Origin: JAKPKF01 sp964536135
Lineage (GTDB): Bacteria > Patescibacteriota > Dojkabacteria > SC72
Direction of reading: 5' to 3'
DNA length: 53,836 bases
NCBI GenBank assembly: GCA_964536135.1
Contig: CAZHVM010000004.1
Location: 1 to 53,836, forward strand
In this document: positions 18,099-26,933 of the stretch, in pieces
Position numbering within the stretch: position 1 is the stretch's first letter
Layout: each line of letters starts with the position of its first letter
Notes under the pieces: model-generated
Databases searched by the model: none
Told to the model about the DNA's origin: nothing
What the model saw: the letters and a program-made list of their open reading frames with translations, nothing else
Translations under genes and position numbers: made by a program

Positions 18099-19073
18099 AT
18101 GGTTACCGTACAGAAAAACAAAAACAGTATTCTTTTCTCATTAATAAACAATTTGCTTCTATCTCCAGATGTTTTAACTAAAACTCCAACGGATTTAGCA
18201 ATGAAAGTATTTAATCATTACAAAGGATTAGGTACTTATGAAAGTGCAAAGAAATATATTCAGAAATATAGGAATATTCCTGTACTAAAAATCAATTATC
18301 AATACAGTGTTCTATCTCTTTATATAAAAGACGATTTAACTTTTGACACAGAGGAAGACTCTATAAAAGAATTATTGAAAAATGATGAATATAATGAGCA
18401 TCTAAAAGTAATCACGGATTTGTTACCTCGAATTTCAAAGGAAATGAATTTTGATACATATTACGAAAAAGAAATCCTCCCAGAATACGAGAAGATATGC
18501 CGAGATGTACAACTAATTTTCAGTGAAAAAGAAGCACTCTCGGAAAGTATGATTAATCTCTGGGAATTAGACAAGGATCCAGAACTTATCTTCATTCCTA
18601 ATTTTATTGCAACAGGAGATTGCTTTGGAATTAACAATAAAATGAAGTTTTATTCTATAAGTTCTGCTAAGATTAATAAAGAAAATGGAAAGAGAGAATT
18701 CTATCCCAGACATGTCCTATCAAATGCAATACATGAATTTTCTCATTCATTTATTAACCAATCGATTGAAGAGAATAATATCGCAAAAGAAATAAAGACT
18801 CTTTCAACAGAAAAAATCTCTAAGATAAAAGAGATTAGTTTGCTGGAAGATTTAGTGAAAATTTATGGATCAGGATATTTTATGGAATGTTTTGATAGAG
18901 CAATCACTTTGTATATTCAAGAAAAGAACGACCTGTTTAATATCCCAGAAGGATATTTCAAAGACGAGAAGGAAAGAGGTTATTATTTTACAGAAGAATT
19001 TTATAAAAGTTTATCAAAAGAAGGAGATAAATCCCCAATTCTATTGTTTCTTGAGATTTTAAAGAAATTGTAG
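18099..19073 (+). CDS. Putative HExxH metallopeptidase-like protein
   Basis: 324 residues, no signal peptide or membrane helix. The NAIHEFSHSFIN helix carries HExxH (H212, E213, H216), and E263 in FMECFDRAITLYI is a candidate third ligand. The layout (helical N-terminal half, then an extended region before the HExxH) resembles DUF4932-type proteins, but I cannot confirm that without a profile search. TAAAAT (18087-18092) ends 6 bases before the ATG, so the mRNA may be leaderless. It is convergent with another HExxH gene (four bases between stops). Confidence 0.6.
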   Translation: MVTVQKNKNSILFSLINNLLLSPDVLTKTPTDLAMKVFNHYKGLGTYESAKKYIQKYRNIPVLKINYQYSVLSLYIKDDLTFDTEEDSIKELLKNDEYNEHLKVITDLLPRISKEMNFDTYYEKEILPEYEKICRDVQLIFSEKEALSESMINLWELDKDPELIFIPNFIATGDCFGINNKMKFYSISSAKINKENGKREFYPRHVLSNAIHEFSHSFINQSIEENNIAKEIKTLSTEKISKIKEISLLEDLVKIYGSGYFMECFDRAITLYIQEKNDLFNIPEGYFKDEKERGYYFTEEFYKSLSKEGDKSPILLFLEILKKL

Positions 19074-19077
19074 ATTC

Positions 19078-19533
19078 TTAATAAACAATCTTAACCCAAT
19101 TCTCCTTTAACCATTTATCTGTATTCTTCTGTAATTGTTCTAATCCTCTTTTTTTTAATTCTTTATCTATAATTCTTCCCTGATGTGGATTGTTAAACTG
19201 TTTTTCAAGAGGTGAACTAAAACCATGCGCATAATGACACATCTCATGTGCAATAGTGGCCCTTACAATATCTTCTGGAACAATCTCGTTTTGGAAATAT
19301 CTTGTCACGGTTATGACTGTAATACTCTTCTCATCCTGTGTTAAAAAATCATCCCTTCTGTTTTTAATTAACCCCTTTATTTTTGTTCTTTCATTCGCTA
19401 ATTTTATACTCCCTAACTGCCTTTTGGAATATTTACCAAACTTTATAACGACCAAATTTTTCCTTGGTATATCACAGAAATGATTCTCCCATAACTCATA
19501 CATTATATTTTCTAAAAATTCTCTATTTCTCAT
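19078..19533 (-). CDS. SprT-like zinc metalloprotease domain protein
   Basis: 151 residues. IVRATIAHEMCHYAHGF carries HExxH (H96, E97, H100), and a downstream NPHQGRIIDKELKKRG (H117) fits the third His and following helix of the SprT/Spartan domain. The Cys zinc ribbon that follows in E. coli SprT is absent. Spartan-type proteases cut DNA-protein crosslinks; bacterial SprT function is largely unknown. AGAGGA about 8 bases before the ATG is one of the few possible Shine-Dalgarno sequences in the window. Confidence 0.7.
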   Translation of the reverse strand: MRNREFLENIMYELWENHFCDIPRKNLVVIKFGKYSKRQLGSIKLANERTKIKGLIKNRRDDFLTQDEKSITVITVTRYFQNEIVPEDIVRATIAHEMCHYAHGFSSPLEKQFNNPHQGRIIDKELKKRGLEQLQKNTDKWLKENWVKIVY

Positions 19534-19567
19534 ACAACTGTCCTCTCTCCCATGTTATCATATTCAA

Positions 19568-21376
19568 ATGATTCTACAGAAATACAAGAAAAAAATCTCT
19601 ACACTAAAAAAATCTCTTGCATTTGTATATGGTCGTTATACGGTTGCGGCAATATCAAGAGATATTCTATTTGCAATATCTACAGCATCTGAACTCTACA
19701 GTATTACCCTTCTAGGTAAATTCATAGATGAGACTGCTAAAATCTTACTTTCTTGGGAGAGTTTCAATCTAACAGAATATCTCGGAACTAAATCCTTCTT
19801 ATATTTGATATTAATACTTGGACTTTGGTGTATAACGCAAATATGTTTGCAAGCAAGAGAGTATTTCTACAATGTTATTTATGAGAAAGTCTGGGAAGAT
19901 GCTAAATATATGATGATGACCAAAGTATCTAAGTCAAATCTCCAAGATGTAGAAAAAGAAGAATACCAAGATTATCTTACATATGCACCAGCGTTTTCCA
20001 TAGATAGACTAATAACTGCCTATAGCGATTTCTCTGTAATTTTAAGTAATATTATTCGGTTAATTGGAGCATTAATAATAATATGGGGAGTCGGAGGATG
20101 GTGGTCCTTAATCTTAATTGTTCTAGTTTTCCCGGAGGCAATTGCAGTGCACCTTAGAAGAAGACAAATCAAAAAAGAACAGGACAATGCTGTTGGTAAA
20201 TTTAAATTTCTTAACTACATACAGAATGTTGCTCTACAAATCTCCAATTTTTGTGAACTAAGAGTAAATGATACATTTTCTTTTCTGAAGAGAAGGTATA
20301 CAGAGGAGTATGACAATTTCTTGGATGGATATCTAAAGAAACAAGCCAATTTCTACCAGGATAAAACAATATTTTCAATAATTGACCAAGTATTCAAGTT
20401 TGGCTTTGTCATTTTTCTCTTAGCATTTTCTATCGCTCAAAGGCTAACGATTGGTACCTTCAAAGCACTGTATGATTATGTAGATGTAGCATACAATAGT
20501 ATTTATAATGTTATTAACACAATATCTTTGCTAGCTAATAAGCTCGAATATATTGATGAATTCTTTGACTTGATAGAATACGAAGGTTTTGGCGATCACC
20601 AACATGGAAATGTTAAATTACCAAAAGGTACTCCTGTATTAGAATTTGCTAATCTAGATTTCGCGTATCCAGATGACCCAGGCGTGAAAATCCTCAAAGA
20701 TTTAAATCTTGTTGTAAAACCAGGAGAGAAAGTCGCATTTTTCGGTGGAGATGGTTCTGGGAAAAGTACAACGGTAAAGATACTTTCTGGCTTGTACCAA
20801 GTAGTATCTGGAGACTACCAAATTGGGGGACATTCAGTTAGAGAGTTGGACAGAGGGGAGTTAAAGAAAAAGATATCAATTACATTCCAAGATTTTGTGA
20901 ATTACAATTTTAGCGTGCTTGAGAACATAGTAATATCTGACAAAAGAAAAAAGATTGATGAAGATCTATACAAAAAAGCATATACAATTTCTAAGGTAAA
21001 AGATTTTGTCAACAAGCAGAAAATAAAAGAATCTCACCTACTTGGGAAAACATTTCCAGGAGGTATGGATCTTTCCCCAGGATATTGGCAGAGACTTGCA
21101 ATTGCAAGAATGCTTTACAGAAACAAGAATATATTTATAATGGATGAGCCTTTTACTTTTATAGACAGTATTTCTGCTAGTGAAATTTTAAAAGATATCT
21201 TCGAATTTTTGGGAAAGGATAGATCTCTAATATTCATAACCAGAAGTACAGAAAATCTCAAGATGTTTGACAAAATATACTACTTTGAAGATGGAAAGAT
21301 AATTGAAGAAGGAACGTGGAGATCTTTGATGAAAAGAAAAGGAAAGCTTTACCACGAGGTCAGTTCTCTTAATTAA
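19568..21376 (+). CDS. ABC exporter half-transporter (membrane and ATPase domains fused)
   Basis: 602 residues: six-helix exporter domain (about 25-340) then an ATPase domain (about 365-600). Walker A is GGDGSGKST, the Q-loop is ITFQDF and Walker B is IFIMDEP with the catalytic Glu. The signature motif is LSPGY instead of LSGGQ, and the H-loop position reads FITRS, with Thr where the His is expected. A homodimer would therefore have two unusual sites. Substrate unknown; lipids, peptides or drugs are all possible. TATCAT ends 6 bases before the ATG. The gene stands alone between a divergent sprT-like gene and folD. Confidence 0.88.
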   Translation: MILQKYKKKISTLKKSLAFVYGRYTVAAISRDILFAISTASELYSITLLGKFIDETAKILLSWESFNLTEYLGTKSFLYLILILGLWCITQICLQAREYFYNVIYEKVWEDAKYMMMTKVSKSNLQDVEKEEYQDYLTYAPAFSIDRLITAYSDFSVILSNIIRLIGALIIIWGVGGWWSLILIVLVFPEAIAVHLRRRQIKKEQDNAVGKFKFLNYIQNVALQISNFCELRVNDTFSFLKRRYTEEYDNFLDGYLKKQANFYQDKTIFSIIDQVFKFGFVIFLLAFSIAQRLTIGTFKALYDYVDVAYNSIYNVINTISLLANKLEYIDEFFDLIEYEGFGDHQHGNVKLPKGTPVLEFANLDFAYPDDPGVKILKDLNLVVKPGEKVAFFGGDGSGKSTTVKILSGLYQVVSGDYQIGGHSVRELDRGELKKKISITFQDFVNYNFSVLENIVISDKRKKIDEDLYKKAYTISKVKDFVNKQKIKESHLLGKTFPGGMDLSPGYWQRLAIARMLYRNKNIFIMDEPFTFIDSISASEILKDIFEFLGKDRSLIFITRSTENLKMFDKIYYFEDGKIIEEGTWRSLMKRKGKLYHEVSSLN

Positions 21377-21402
21377 GAATATCCTGTAAAATATACCCTA
21401 GA

Positions 21403-22281
21403 ATGGAAATTTTAGATGGTAAAAAAATATCAGAAGAAATTCTGAGTAATATATCTGAGGAAGTAGAAAGGCTTAGAATTAAGGACAAACGAATTCCAAG
21501 GTTGGATATGATCATTGTTGGGGATGATTATGGAAGTATCAAGTATGTTGGAATGAAGGAGAAAATTGCAAGAGAGGTTGGCATAGAAGGGCAGATACAC
21601 CACTTACCATTTTCTGCAAATACACTAGATATTGTTAACCTTATAGATTCCCTTAATAAATTCGATGTAGTAGATGGATTCATGGTTCAATTACCACTAC
21701 CGGAGCATATAGATACACAGTTAGTACTCAATTCAATTGCACCAGAAAAAGATGTAGATGGTTTAACTGCAATAAATTTGGGGAAACTTTTTCAAAAAGA
21801 TCCCTCAGCTATACCTCCAGCAACACCACTTGGAATTATGAAGCTTCTTGATGCATACGGCATAAAGTTGTTTGGAAAACATGTCGTTATTCTTGGAACA
21901 AGCAACATTATTGGCACCCCACTTGCAGCTATGATGCTAGATAAAAATGCGACAGTATCACTGTGTAATGCTCATACAGTAAATATTCAAGAGATATCTA
22001 GCACTGCAGATATACTGGTCTCTGCTACAGGTAAGGCTTTGTTGGTAAAAAAGAATTTTCTCAAGCCAGGTTGTGTAGTTATAGATGTTGGATCAAACAA
22101 ACATCCCGAAACAGGAAAACTAGTTGGAGATATAGATTGGGAAGATGTAAAAGATATTCCATCATATATTACTCCAGTTCCTGGTGGTGTAGGCCCAATG
22201 ACAATTTCCTGCCTCATGTTAAATTTAATATCAGCTTACAGAAAGAATGATTCAAGACAAGAAAATATTAGAATTAATTAA
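21403..22281 (+). CDS. folD: Methylenetetrahydrofolate dehydrogenase/cyclohydrolase FolD
   Basis: Interconverts 5,10-methylene-, methenyl- and 10-formyl-THF. The 292-residue product has the catalytic Tyr/Lys motif (SIKYVGMKEKIAREVGI), QLPLP, the DVDGL motif, the NADP loop (GTSNIIGTPLAAMM) and PVPGGVGPMTI. Its last 35 bases overlap the start of glyA in another frame, giving a nonconserved hydrophilic tail. First gene of a folate/thymidylate run. Confidence 0.96.
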   Translation: MEILDGKKISEEILSNISEEVERLRIKDKRIPRLDMIIVGDDYGSIKYVGMKEKIAREVGIEGQIHHLPFSANTLDIVNLIDSLNKFDVVDGFMVQLPLPEHIDTQLVLNSIAPEKDVDGLTAINLGKLFQKDPSAIPPATPLGIMKLLDAYGIKLFGKHVVILGTSNIIGTPLAAMMLDKNATVSLCNAHTVNIQEISSTADILVSATGKALLVKKNFLKPGCVVIDVGSNKHPETGKLVGDIDWEDVKDIPSYITPVPGGVGPMTISCLMLNLISAYRKNDSRQENIRIN

Positions 22282-23458
22282 TGATGAGAAGAAGAGACAG
22301 AAAGAGGGTATTGAATTAATAGCATCGGAAAATTATGTAAGTGAGTCTGTACTTGAATGCATGGGCTCTATTCTGACAAATAAATATTCCGAAGGATATG
22401 CAAGAAAGAGATATTACAAAGGTAATGAATATATAGATGGTATAGAAGAGGAAGCAATTAGTAGGGCAAAGGAGCTTTTCCATGCTGAGCATGTAAATGT
22501 TCAACCTTATTCAGGTTCTCCAGCTAATCTTGCAGTACATTTTGCACTATTAGATGCTGGAGACAAAACTTTGGGTATGGCATTAGATGCCGGTGGTCAT
22601 TTGACACACGGATTTAAAGTTTCAATCACTGGAAAGTATTATAACTCTGTAAGTTATGGTGTGGATGAACAGGGATATATAGATTATGAGGAAGTAAGAA
22701 GATTGGCAAAAGAGCACAAGCCTAAATTAATATGGGCAGGATTCTCTGCATACTCCCGCATCATTGACTGGCAGAAATTTAAAGATATAGCAGATGAAGT
22801 TGGCGCATATCTAGCTGCAGATATAGCTCATGTTGCAGGATTAGTCGCAACAGGAATTTATCCATCTCCTGTAGGAATCGCAGATGTTGTAACCACAACT
22901 ACACACAAAACTCTCAGAGGTCCAAGAGGAGCCATTATTATGTGTAAGGAGGAGTTAGTAGAGAAAATAGATAAAGCCGTATTTCCAGGCCTACAGGGAG
23001 GTCCACACAACCATACGACAGCAGCCATAGCAGTAGCACTAAAAGAAGCATCAACAGAGGAGTTTAAGGAATATACCAAACAGATAGTAAAAAATTCAAA
23101 AATACTTGCAGAAGAACTAATTAAAAGAGGCTACAAAATTATATCAGGAGGAACAGATAATCATCTCTTTCTTGTAGACATTGTTGCAAGTGTGGGAATA
23201 TCTGGAGAAGAAGCATCTACATTACTTGAGGAGTCAAATATCACGGTAAACAAAAATGCGATTCCAAATGATACTAGAAAACCATGGGACCCATCTGGTA
23301 TACGTATAGGTACGCCAGCAATAACAACAAGAGGAATGAAAGAAAAGGATATGGTGAAAATTGCTGAGTTCATAGATGAAGTTTTAAGAAAGAGAAAAAA
23401 TGCTAGAGAAGATGTTAAGGAGTTCACAAAAGATTTTCAGATACCAGGTATAAATTAA
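22247..23458 (+). CDS. glyA: Serine hydroxymethyltransferase
   Basis: PLP enzyme converting serine and THF to glycine and 5,10-methylene-THF, the methyl donor for ThyX next door. The 403-residue product has ELIASENYVS, EGYARKRYYKGNEYID, the PLP lysine motif VVTTTTHKTLRGPRG and the C-terminal IRIGTPAITTRGM. The ATG at 22247 lies inside folD and is supported by the family N-terminus (ILELINDEKKRQKEGIELI), so the 35-base overlap is real. Confidence 0.97.
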   Translation: MIQDKKILELINDEKKRQKEGIELIASENYVSESVLECMGSILTNKYSEGYARKRYYKGNEYIDGIEEEAISRAKELFHAEHVNVQPYSGSPANLAVHFALLDAGDKTLGMALDAGGHLTHGFKVSITGKYYNSVSYGVDEQGYIDYEEVRRLAKEHKPKLIWAGFSAYSRIIDWQKFKDIADEVGAYLAADIAHVAGLVATGIYPSPVGIADVVTTTTHKTLRGPRGAIIMCKEELVEKIDKAVFPGLQGGPHNHTTAAIAVALKEASTEEFKEYTKQIVKNSKILAEELIKRGYKIISGGTDNHLFLVDIVASVGISGEEASTLLEESNITVNKNAIPNDTRKPWDPSGIRIGTPAITTRGMKEKDMVKIAEFIDEVLRKRKNAREDVKEFTKDFQIPGIN

Positions 23459-23469
23459 TACTTTTTAAA

Positions 23470-25065
23470 ATGAAATTAATATACAGAAAAGATTTGAACA
23501 TTGCTACTATTAAATCTGAATCGGATTGGAACAAGTTTAAAGTTCATACACTACAACAAAATCCCAAACAAAAGCAACCATCAATCAATGCATATCTTGG
23601 AGCAAGATACAGTAGATCTGCAGACTCAATAACAGATATTGCTTCGGAGATAATGGAATCTGGTACAGATGCAGCAGAAAAATTAGAAAAAATATTTTCT
23701 GGATATGGTCATAAATCTGTCGGAGATATGGCAGACCTTTTTCTTTGCATAGAGAATATCCCTATGTATACAGCTATGAGAATATACTACATGTGTTCTG
23801 TTCTTTCAGGTCAGGAAAGGTCCACGAGGTACCAAAATTTTGAGAAACCAGAGTTTATTCAAATCCCTAAAGAGGTATGTGCTAATTATGAAGTTAGAAA
23901 GGAATATGAACGAATAATTCTAAAGGAGATGCAGGATTACAAAGAAATGATGAAACCAACAAGGGAAGCATTAGAAAAGGTATTTAAAATTAACAGAGAA
24001 AGTCCACAGGAAGTTTCTGCTTTAAAAGCCAGAAGTTTTGATGTATGTAGATATCTCATACCATTAGGACTTCACACTAGTTCGGCATATCTAATGTCTG
24101 CTAGAAATTGGTCAGAGTTAATTAGTCTGCTATGTGCTAACGATAATGTTGTAGAAAATGATGTCGCAGAATTAATACTAAATCTTTTAGGTGATTCAAA
24201 ACTAGAAATAAAGGGGTATATAAAAGAAGCAGATAACCTCATAAGACATACAGATGCTAATTGTTGTAGAAAGAATTCTTCAAAAGCGATTTTAGAATAT
24301 TTAAGAGAAAGAATTTCGAGAGAACAGTTAAAAGATATCCCAGAGAGTGAAATTGATAAGCTTGAGATTGGGTATGGTACTGACAGTACAGAGGCTTTAG
24401 TCTCTAATTACGAATTACTTTTGAACCCACTTGGTTCCAAAGAAGAATTTGAATTTACAGATTTTGATCAAGAAAGTATTGGAGAAATAATCTTTGATAA
24501 CCATGATCATCATAATTTATTGGGTAATGTTGGTCAATTTGGAAACATTAAGATAACAGGGTTTGCTAGTATAGGTACATTGAAAGATTTAAACAGACAT
24601 AGAAGTTTAGAGAGATTTGTACCATTCTTTCATGATGATATGGATTTAGACCAGGAATTAAGTAGGTCCAATTTTAAATGTTTCTTCCTTTGTAACTATC
24701 TTGAGATTAAATCGCTCTCAAAACTAAAAGATGAATACGAAAAGAGATTGGTAGAGACATATAAGAGGATAAGAGAATGGAGGAAGAAAGCTAAAGAGAA
24801 TATGATCAAAGAAGCATGTGATGAATTTACGAGATATCTTCTTCCACACGCACACGCAACAAGATATGTATACTACGGCTCTTTCGATGACTTGCAGTAC
24901 ATAATTAATCTTCGTACAAGAAATGGTGGGCATATTGCATACAGGGTTTTGACATATGAGTGGCTAAGGCAGTTATCTTTGGCAGATCCAATATGGCGAC
25001 CACTACTTAAAAAGATAGTTGTACCAAAGATTGATGATAAGCATCAATTTGTTGACAGAAGTTAA
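23470..25065 (+). CDS. thyX: Fused double ThyX-like flavin-dependent thymidylate synthase
   Basis: Makes dTMP from dUMP with methylene-THF, FAD and NADPH. Normal ThyX is about 220-250 residues and tetrameric; this product is 531 residues with two ThyX-like halves. The first half (about 30-240) keeps the SGQERSTRY end of the ThyX motif (residues 113-121) but has YYMCSV where RHR is expected. The second half (about 310-510) keeps NRHRS (RHR at 376-378) and the later LR motif (IINLRTRN) but lacks a good S..RY. Each half also has its own RYLxP...T segment. The family's active sites are built across subunits, so one functional composite site per pseudo-dimer is plausible; that is inference. It sits between glyA and dcd, which supply both substrates. 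Confidence 0.8.
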   Translation: MKLIYRKDLNIATIKSESDWNKFKVHTLQQNPKQKQPSINAYLGARYSRSADSITDIASEIMESGTDAAEKLEKIFSGYGHKSVGDMADLFLCIENIPMYTAMRIYYMCSVLSGQERSTRYQNFEKPEFIQIPKEVCANYEVRKEYERIILKEMQDYKEMMKPTREALEKVFKINRESPQEVSALKARSFDVCRYLIPLGLHTSSAYLMSARNWSELISLLCANDNVVENDVAELILNLLGDSKLEIKGYIKEADNLIRHTDANCCRKNSSKAILEYLRERISREQLKDIPESEIDKLEIGYGTDSTEALVSNYELLLNPLGSKEEFEFTDFDQESIGEIIFDNHDHHNLLGNVGQFGNIKITGFASIGTLKDLNRHRSLERFVPFFHDDMDLDQELSRSNFKCFFLCNYLEIKSLSKLKDEYEKRLVETYKRIREWRKKAKENMIKEACDEFTRYLLPHAHATRYVYYGSFDDLQYIINLRTRNGGHIAYRVLTYEWLRQLSLADPIWRPLLKKIVVPKIDDKHQFVDRS

Positions 25066-25081
25066 ATTAAAAATATACACC

Positions 25082-25669
25082 ATGATACTGTCAGATAAAT
25101 CAATAAGAGCAAAAATAAAAACAGGTGATATATATATAGAACCTTTCGAGGAAAAGTGCCTTCAATCAGCGTCGTATGATCTACATTTAGATAGAAACTT
25201 TCTTGTTTTTAATAGAGAGAGTCATAGCTTAATAGATGTAAAAGAGCCTGTAGATGATTTGATGAAAAAGATTGAAGTAACTGAAGAGCAAGGAATTATT
25301 ATCCATCCAGGGGATTTTGTTCTGGCAAATATAAAAGAGATAACTGGAGTAGATGGTAAACATGTAGGAAGATTAGAAGGTAAAAGCTCTCTGGCAAGAA
25401 TAGGGCTAATAATTCATACAACAGCAGGATTTTTAGATCCAGGGAATAAATTACGTCTTACATTGGAAATGGTAAATCTTTCTCCTTTACCAATAAAGTT
25501 GTATCCTGGAATGAAGATAGGGCAGATAGCATTTGAAGAATTAGATGAGAAATGTGAGAGACCATATGGTACAAAAGGATTGGGGAATAAATATGTAGGA
25601 GATATGACAGTGACTGCAAGTCAGATATGGAAAAATTTTAAAAGAGAAGATGATGAACAAAAAGATTAG
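25082..25669 (+). CDS. dcd: dCTP deaminase, probably bifunctional (dUMP-forming)
   Basis: 195 residues of the dUTPase/Dcd trimer fold, with LEGKSSLARIG and HTTAGFLDPG (112-121). The TAGF version of the loop, and LPIKLYPGMKIGQ with PYGTKGLGNKY, resemble bifunctional dCTP deaminase/dUTPases (M. jannaschii and M. tuberculosis types) that turn dCTP directly into dUMP, rather than the E. coli enzyme. That fits its place right after thyX. The ATG at 25082 matches the family start (MILSDKSI); a longer in-frame start overlaps thyX. It overlaps sufS by 20 bases. Confidence 0.9.
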   Translation: MILSDKSIRAKIKTGDIYIEPFEEKCLQSASYDLHLDRNFLVFNRESHSLIDVKEPVDDLMKKIEVTEEQGIIIHPGDFVLANIKEITGVDGKHVGRLEGKSSLARIGLIIHTTAGFLDPGNKLRLTLEMVNLSPLPIKLYPGMKIGQIAFEELDEKCERPYGTKGLGNKYVGDMTVTASQIWKNFKREDDEQKD

Positions 25670-26933
25670 GAATCAATTCCCAATATTACAAAGGAAAATA
25701 AATGGTAAGAAGCTAATCTATTTAGATAGTGCTGCTACATCTCAGAAGCCACAGTTTGTGATAGATAGTATCTCTGAATATTATAAAAAATATAATGCAA
25801 ATATACACAGGAGTTCACATGTACTCGCAAAGGAAGCTACAGAGATGTGGAAAGAAGCGCATCAGATAGTTGGAGATTTTCTAAATGCAGAATCATACAA
25901 AGAGATAGTTTTCGTAAGAAATAGTACAGAGGGTTTAAATCTACTAGCGAAGACATATGGTAAAGATAATCTCTCGAAGGAAGATATTGTAATAATCTCT
26001 GAGATGGAACATCATAGCAATATTGTTCCTTGGCTAATACTTCAGAAAGAGATTGGTTTTGAAATTAAATATATCCCAGTAACGAAAGATTACGATTTAG
26101 ATATTAAATGGCTGGAGGATATGGTAAAGAAGTATAACTCAAAGATTAAAATAATATCTGTTGTACATATATCTAATGTTTTGGGTACTAAAAATGATGT
26201 CAAAAGAATTTCTCAGATTGGTCATACTATTGGTGCTTTTGTAATTGTGGATGGAGCACAGAGTGTCCCACATATTCCTGTAGATGTTAAAGATATTGGT
26301 TGTGACGCTTTCGTTTTTTCTGGTCATAAGGTGTATGGCCCGACTGGTAGTGGTGCTGTTTACTGTAAACAAAATATTCTTGAAAAGCTTTCTCCTTTTA
26401 TGGGTGGTGGAGAGATGATTCTTTCTGTAAGTAAAGACGGTTTTGAAATGAATAGTCTCCCATGGAGGTTCGAAGCTGGTACTCCTGATATTGAGAGTGG
26501 AATTGTACTTGGAAAAACAATTAAATGGTTTAAACAAACAGTAGAGGAGCTTGATGGATGGAATGTCTTGATACAGCATGAGAAGGATTTGATGAGAGAG
26601 TTTTTAGATAGTTTCGACGGTATTGAATGGTTTAGATTGTTTGGTAAAAAGAATGTCGAGGAGAGATATGGAGTAATATCTTTCAATATTGATGGATTTG
26701 GATTTAAAGGATGTAAGGAAATGGAAGAAGGTAAGAAAGAGGGAAGCGGAATAGTGGAATATGTCGGTGAAAGAGGCATAGCAGTAAGGGAAGGATACCA
26801 TTGTGCAGAACCTCTTCATGACAGGTTTCAAGTTGGTCCTACAATGAGAATGAGCCTAGGAATATATAACGATAGCGAAGATGTTAAAACATTCGCTAAG
26901 TTACTTAAAGAAGCAGTTTTATCCTCTTACTAG
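25650..26933 (+). CDS. sufS: Cysteine desulfurase, SufS type
   Basis: PLP enzyme that removes sulfur from cysteine for Fe-S cluster assembly or thio-modification. The 427-residue product has the PLP lysine in FSGHKVYGPTGSG (K227) and the active Cys in REGYHCAEPLH (C385), with a Lys/Glu/Gly-rich insertion of about 15 residues shortly before it. No sufBCD or sufU is adjacent, so the sulfur acceptor is unknown. Its TAG interlocks with the stop of the convergent gene (shared CTAG). Confidence 0.94.
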   Translation: MMNKKIRNQFPILQRKINGKKLIYLDSAATSQKPQFVIDSISEYYKKYNANIHRSSHVLAKEATEMWKEAHQIVGDFLNAESYKEIVFVRNSTEGLNLLAKTYGKDNLSKEDIVIISEMEHHSNIVPWLILQKEIGFEIKYIPVTKDYDLDIKWLEDMVKKYNSKIKIISVVHISNVLGTKNDVKRISQIGHTIGAFVIVDGAQSVPHIPVDVKDIGCDAFVFSGHKVYGPTGSGAVYCKQNILEKLSPFMGGGEMILSVSKDGFEMNSLPWRFEAGTPDIESGIVLGKTIKWFKQTVEELDGWNVLIQHEKDLMREFLDSFDGIEWFRLFGKKNVEERYGVISFNIDGFGFKGCKEMEEGKKEGSGIVEYVGERGIAVREGYHCAEPLHDRFQVGPTMRMSLGIYNDSEDVKTFAKLLKEAVLSSY

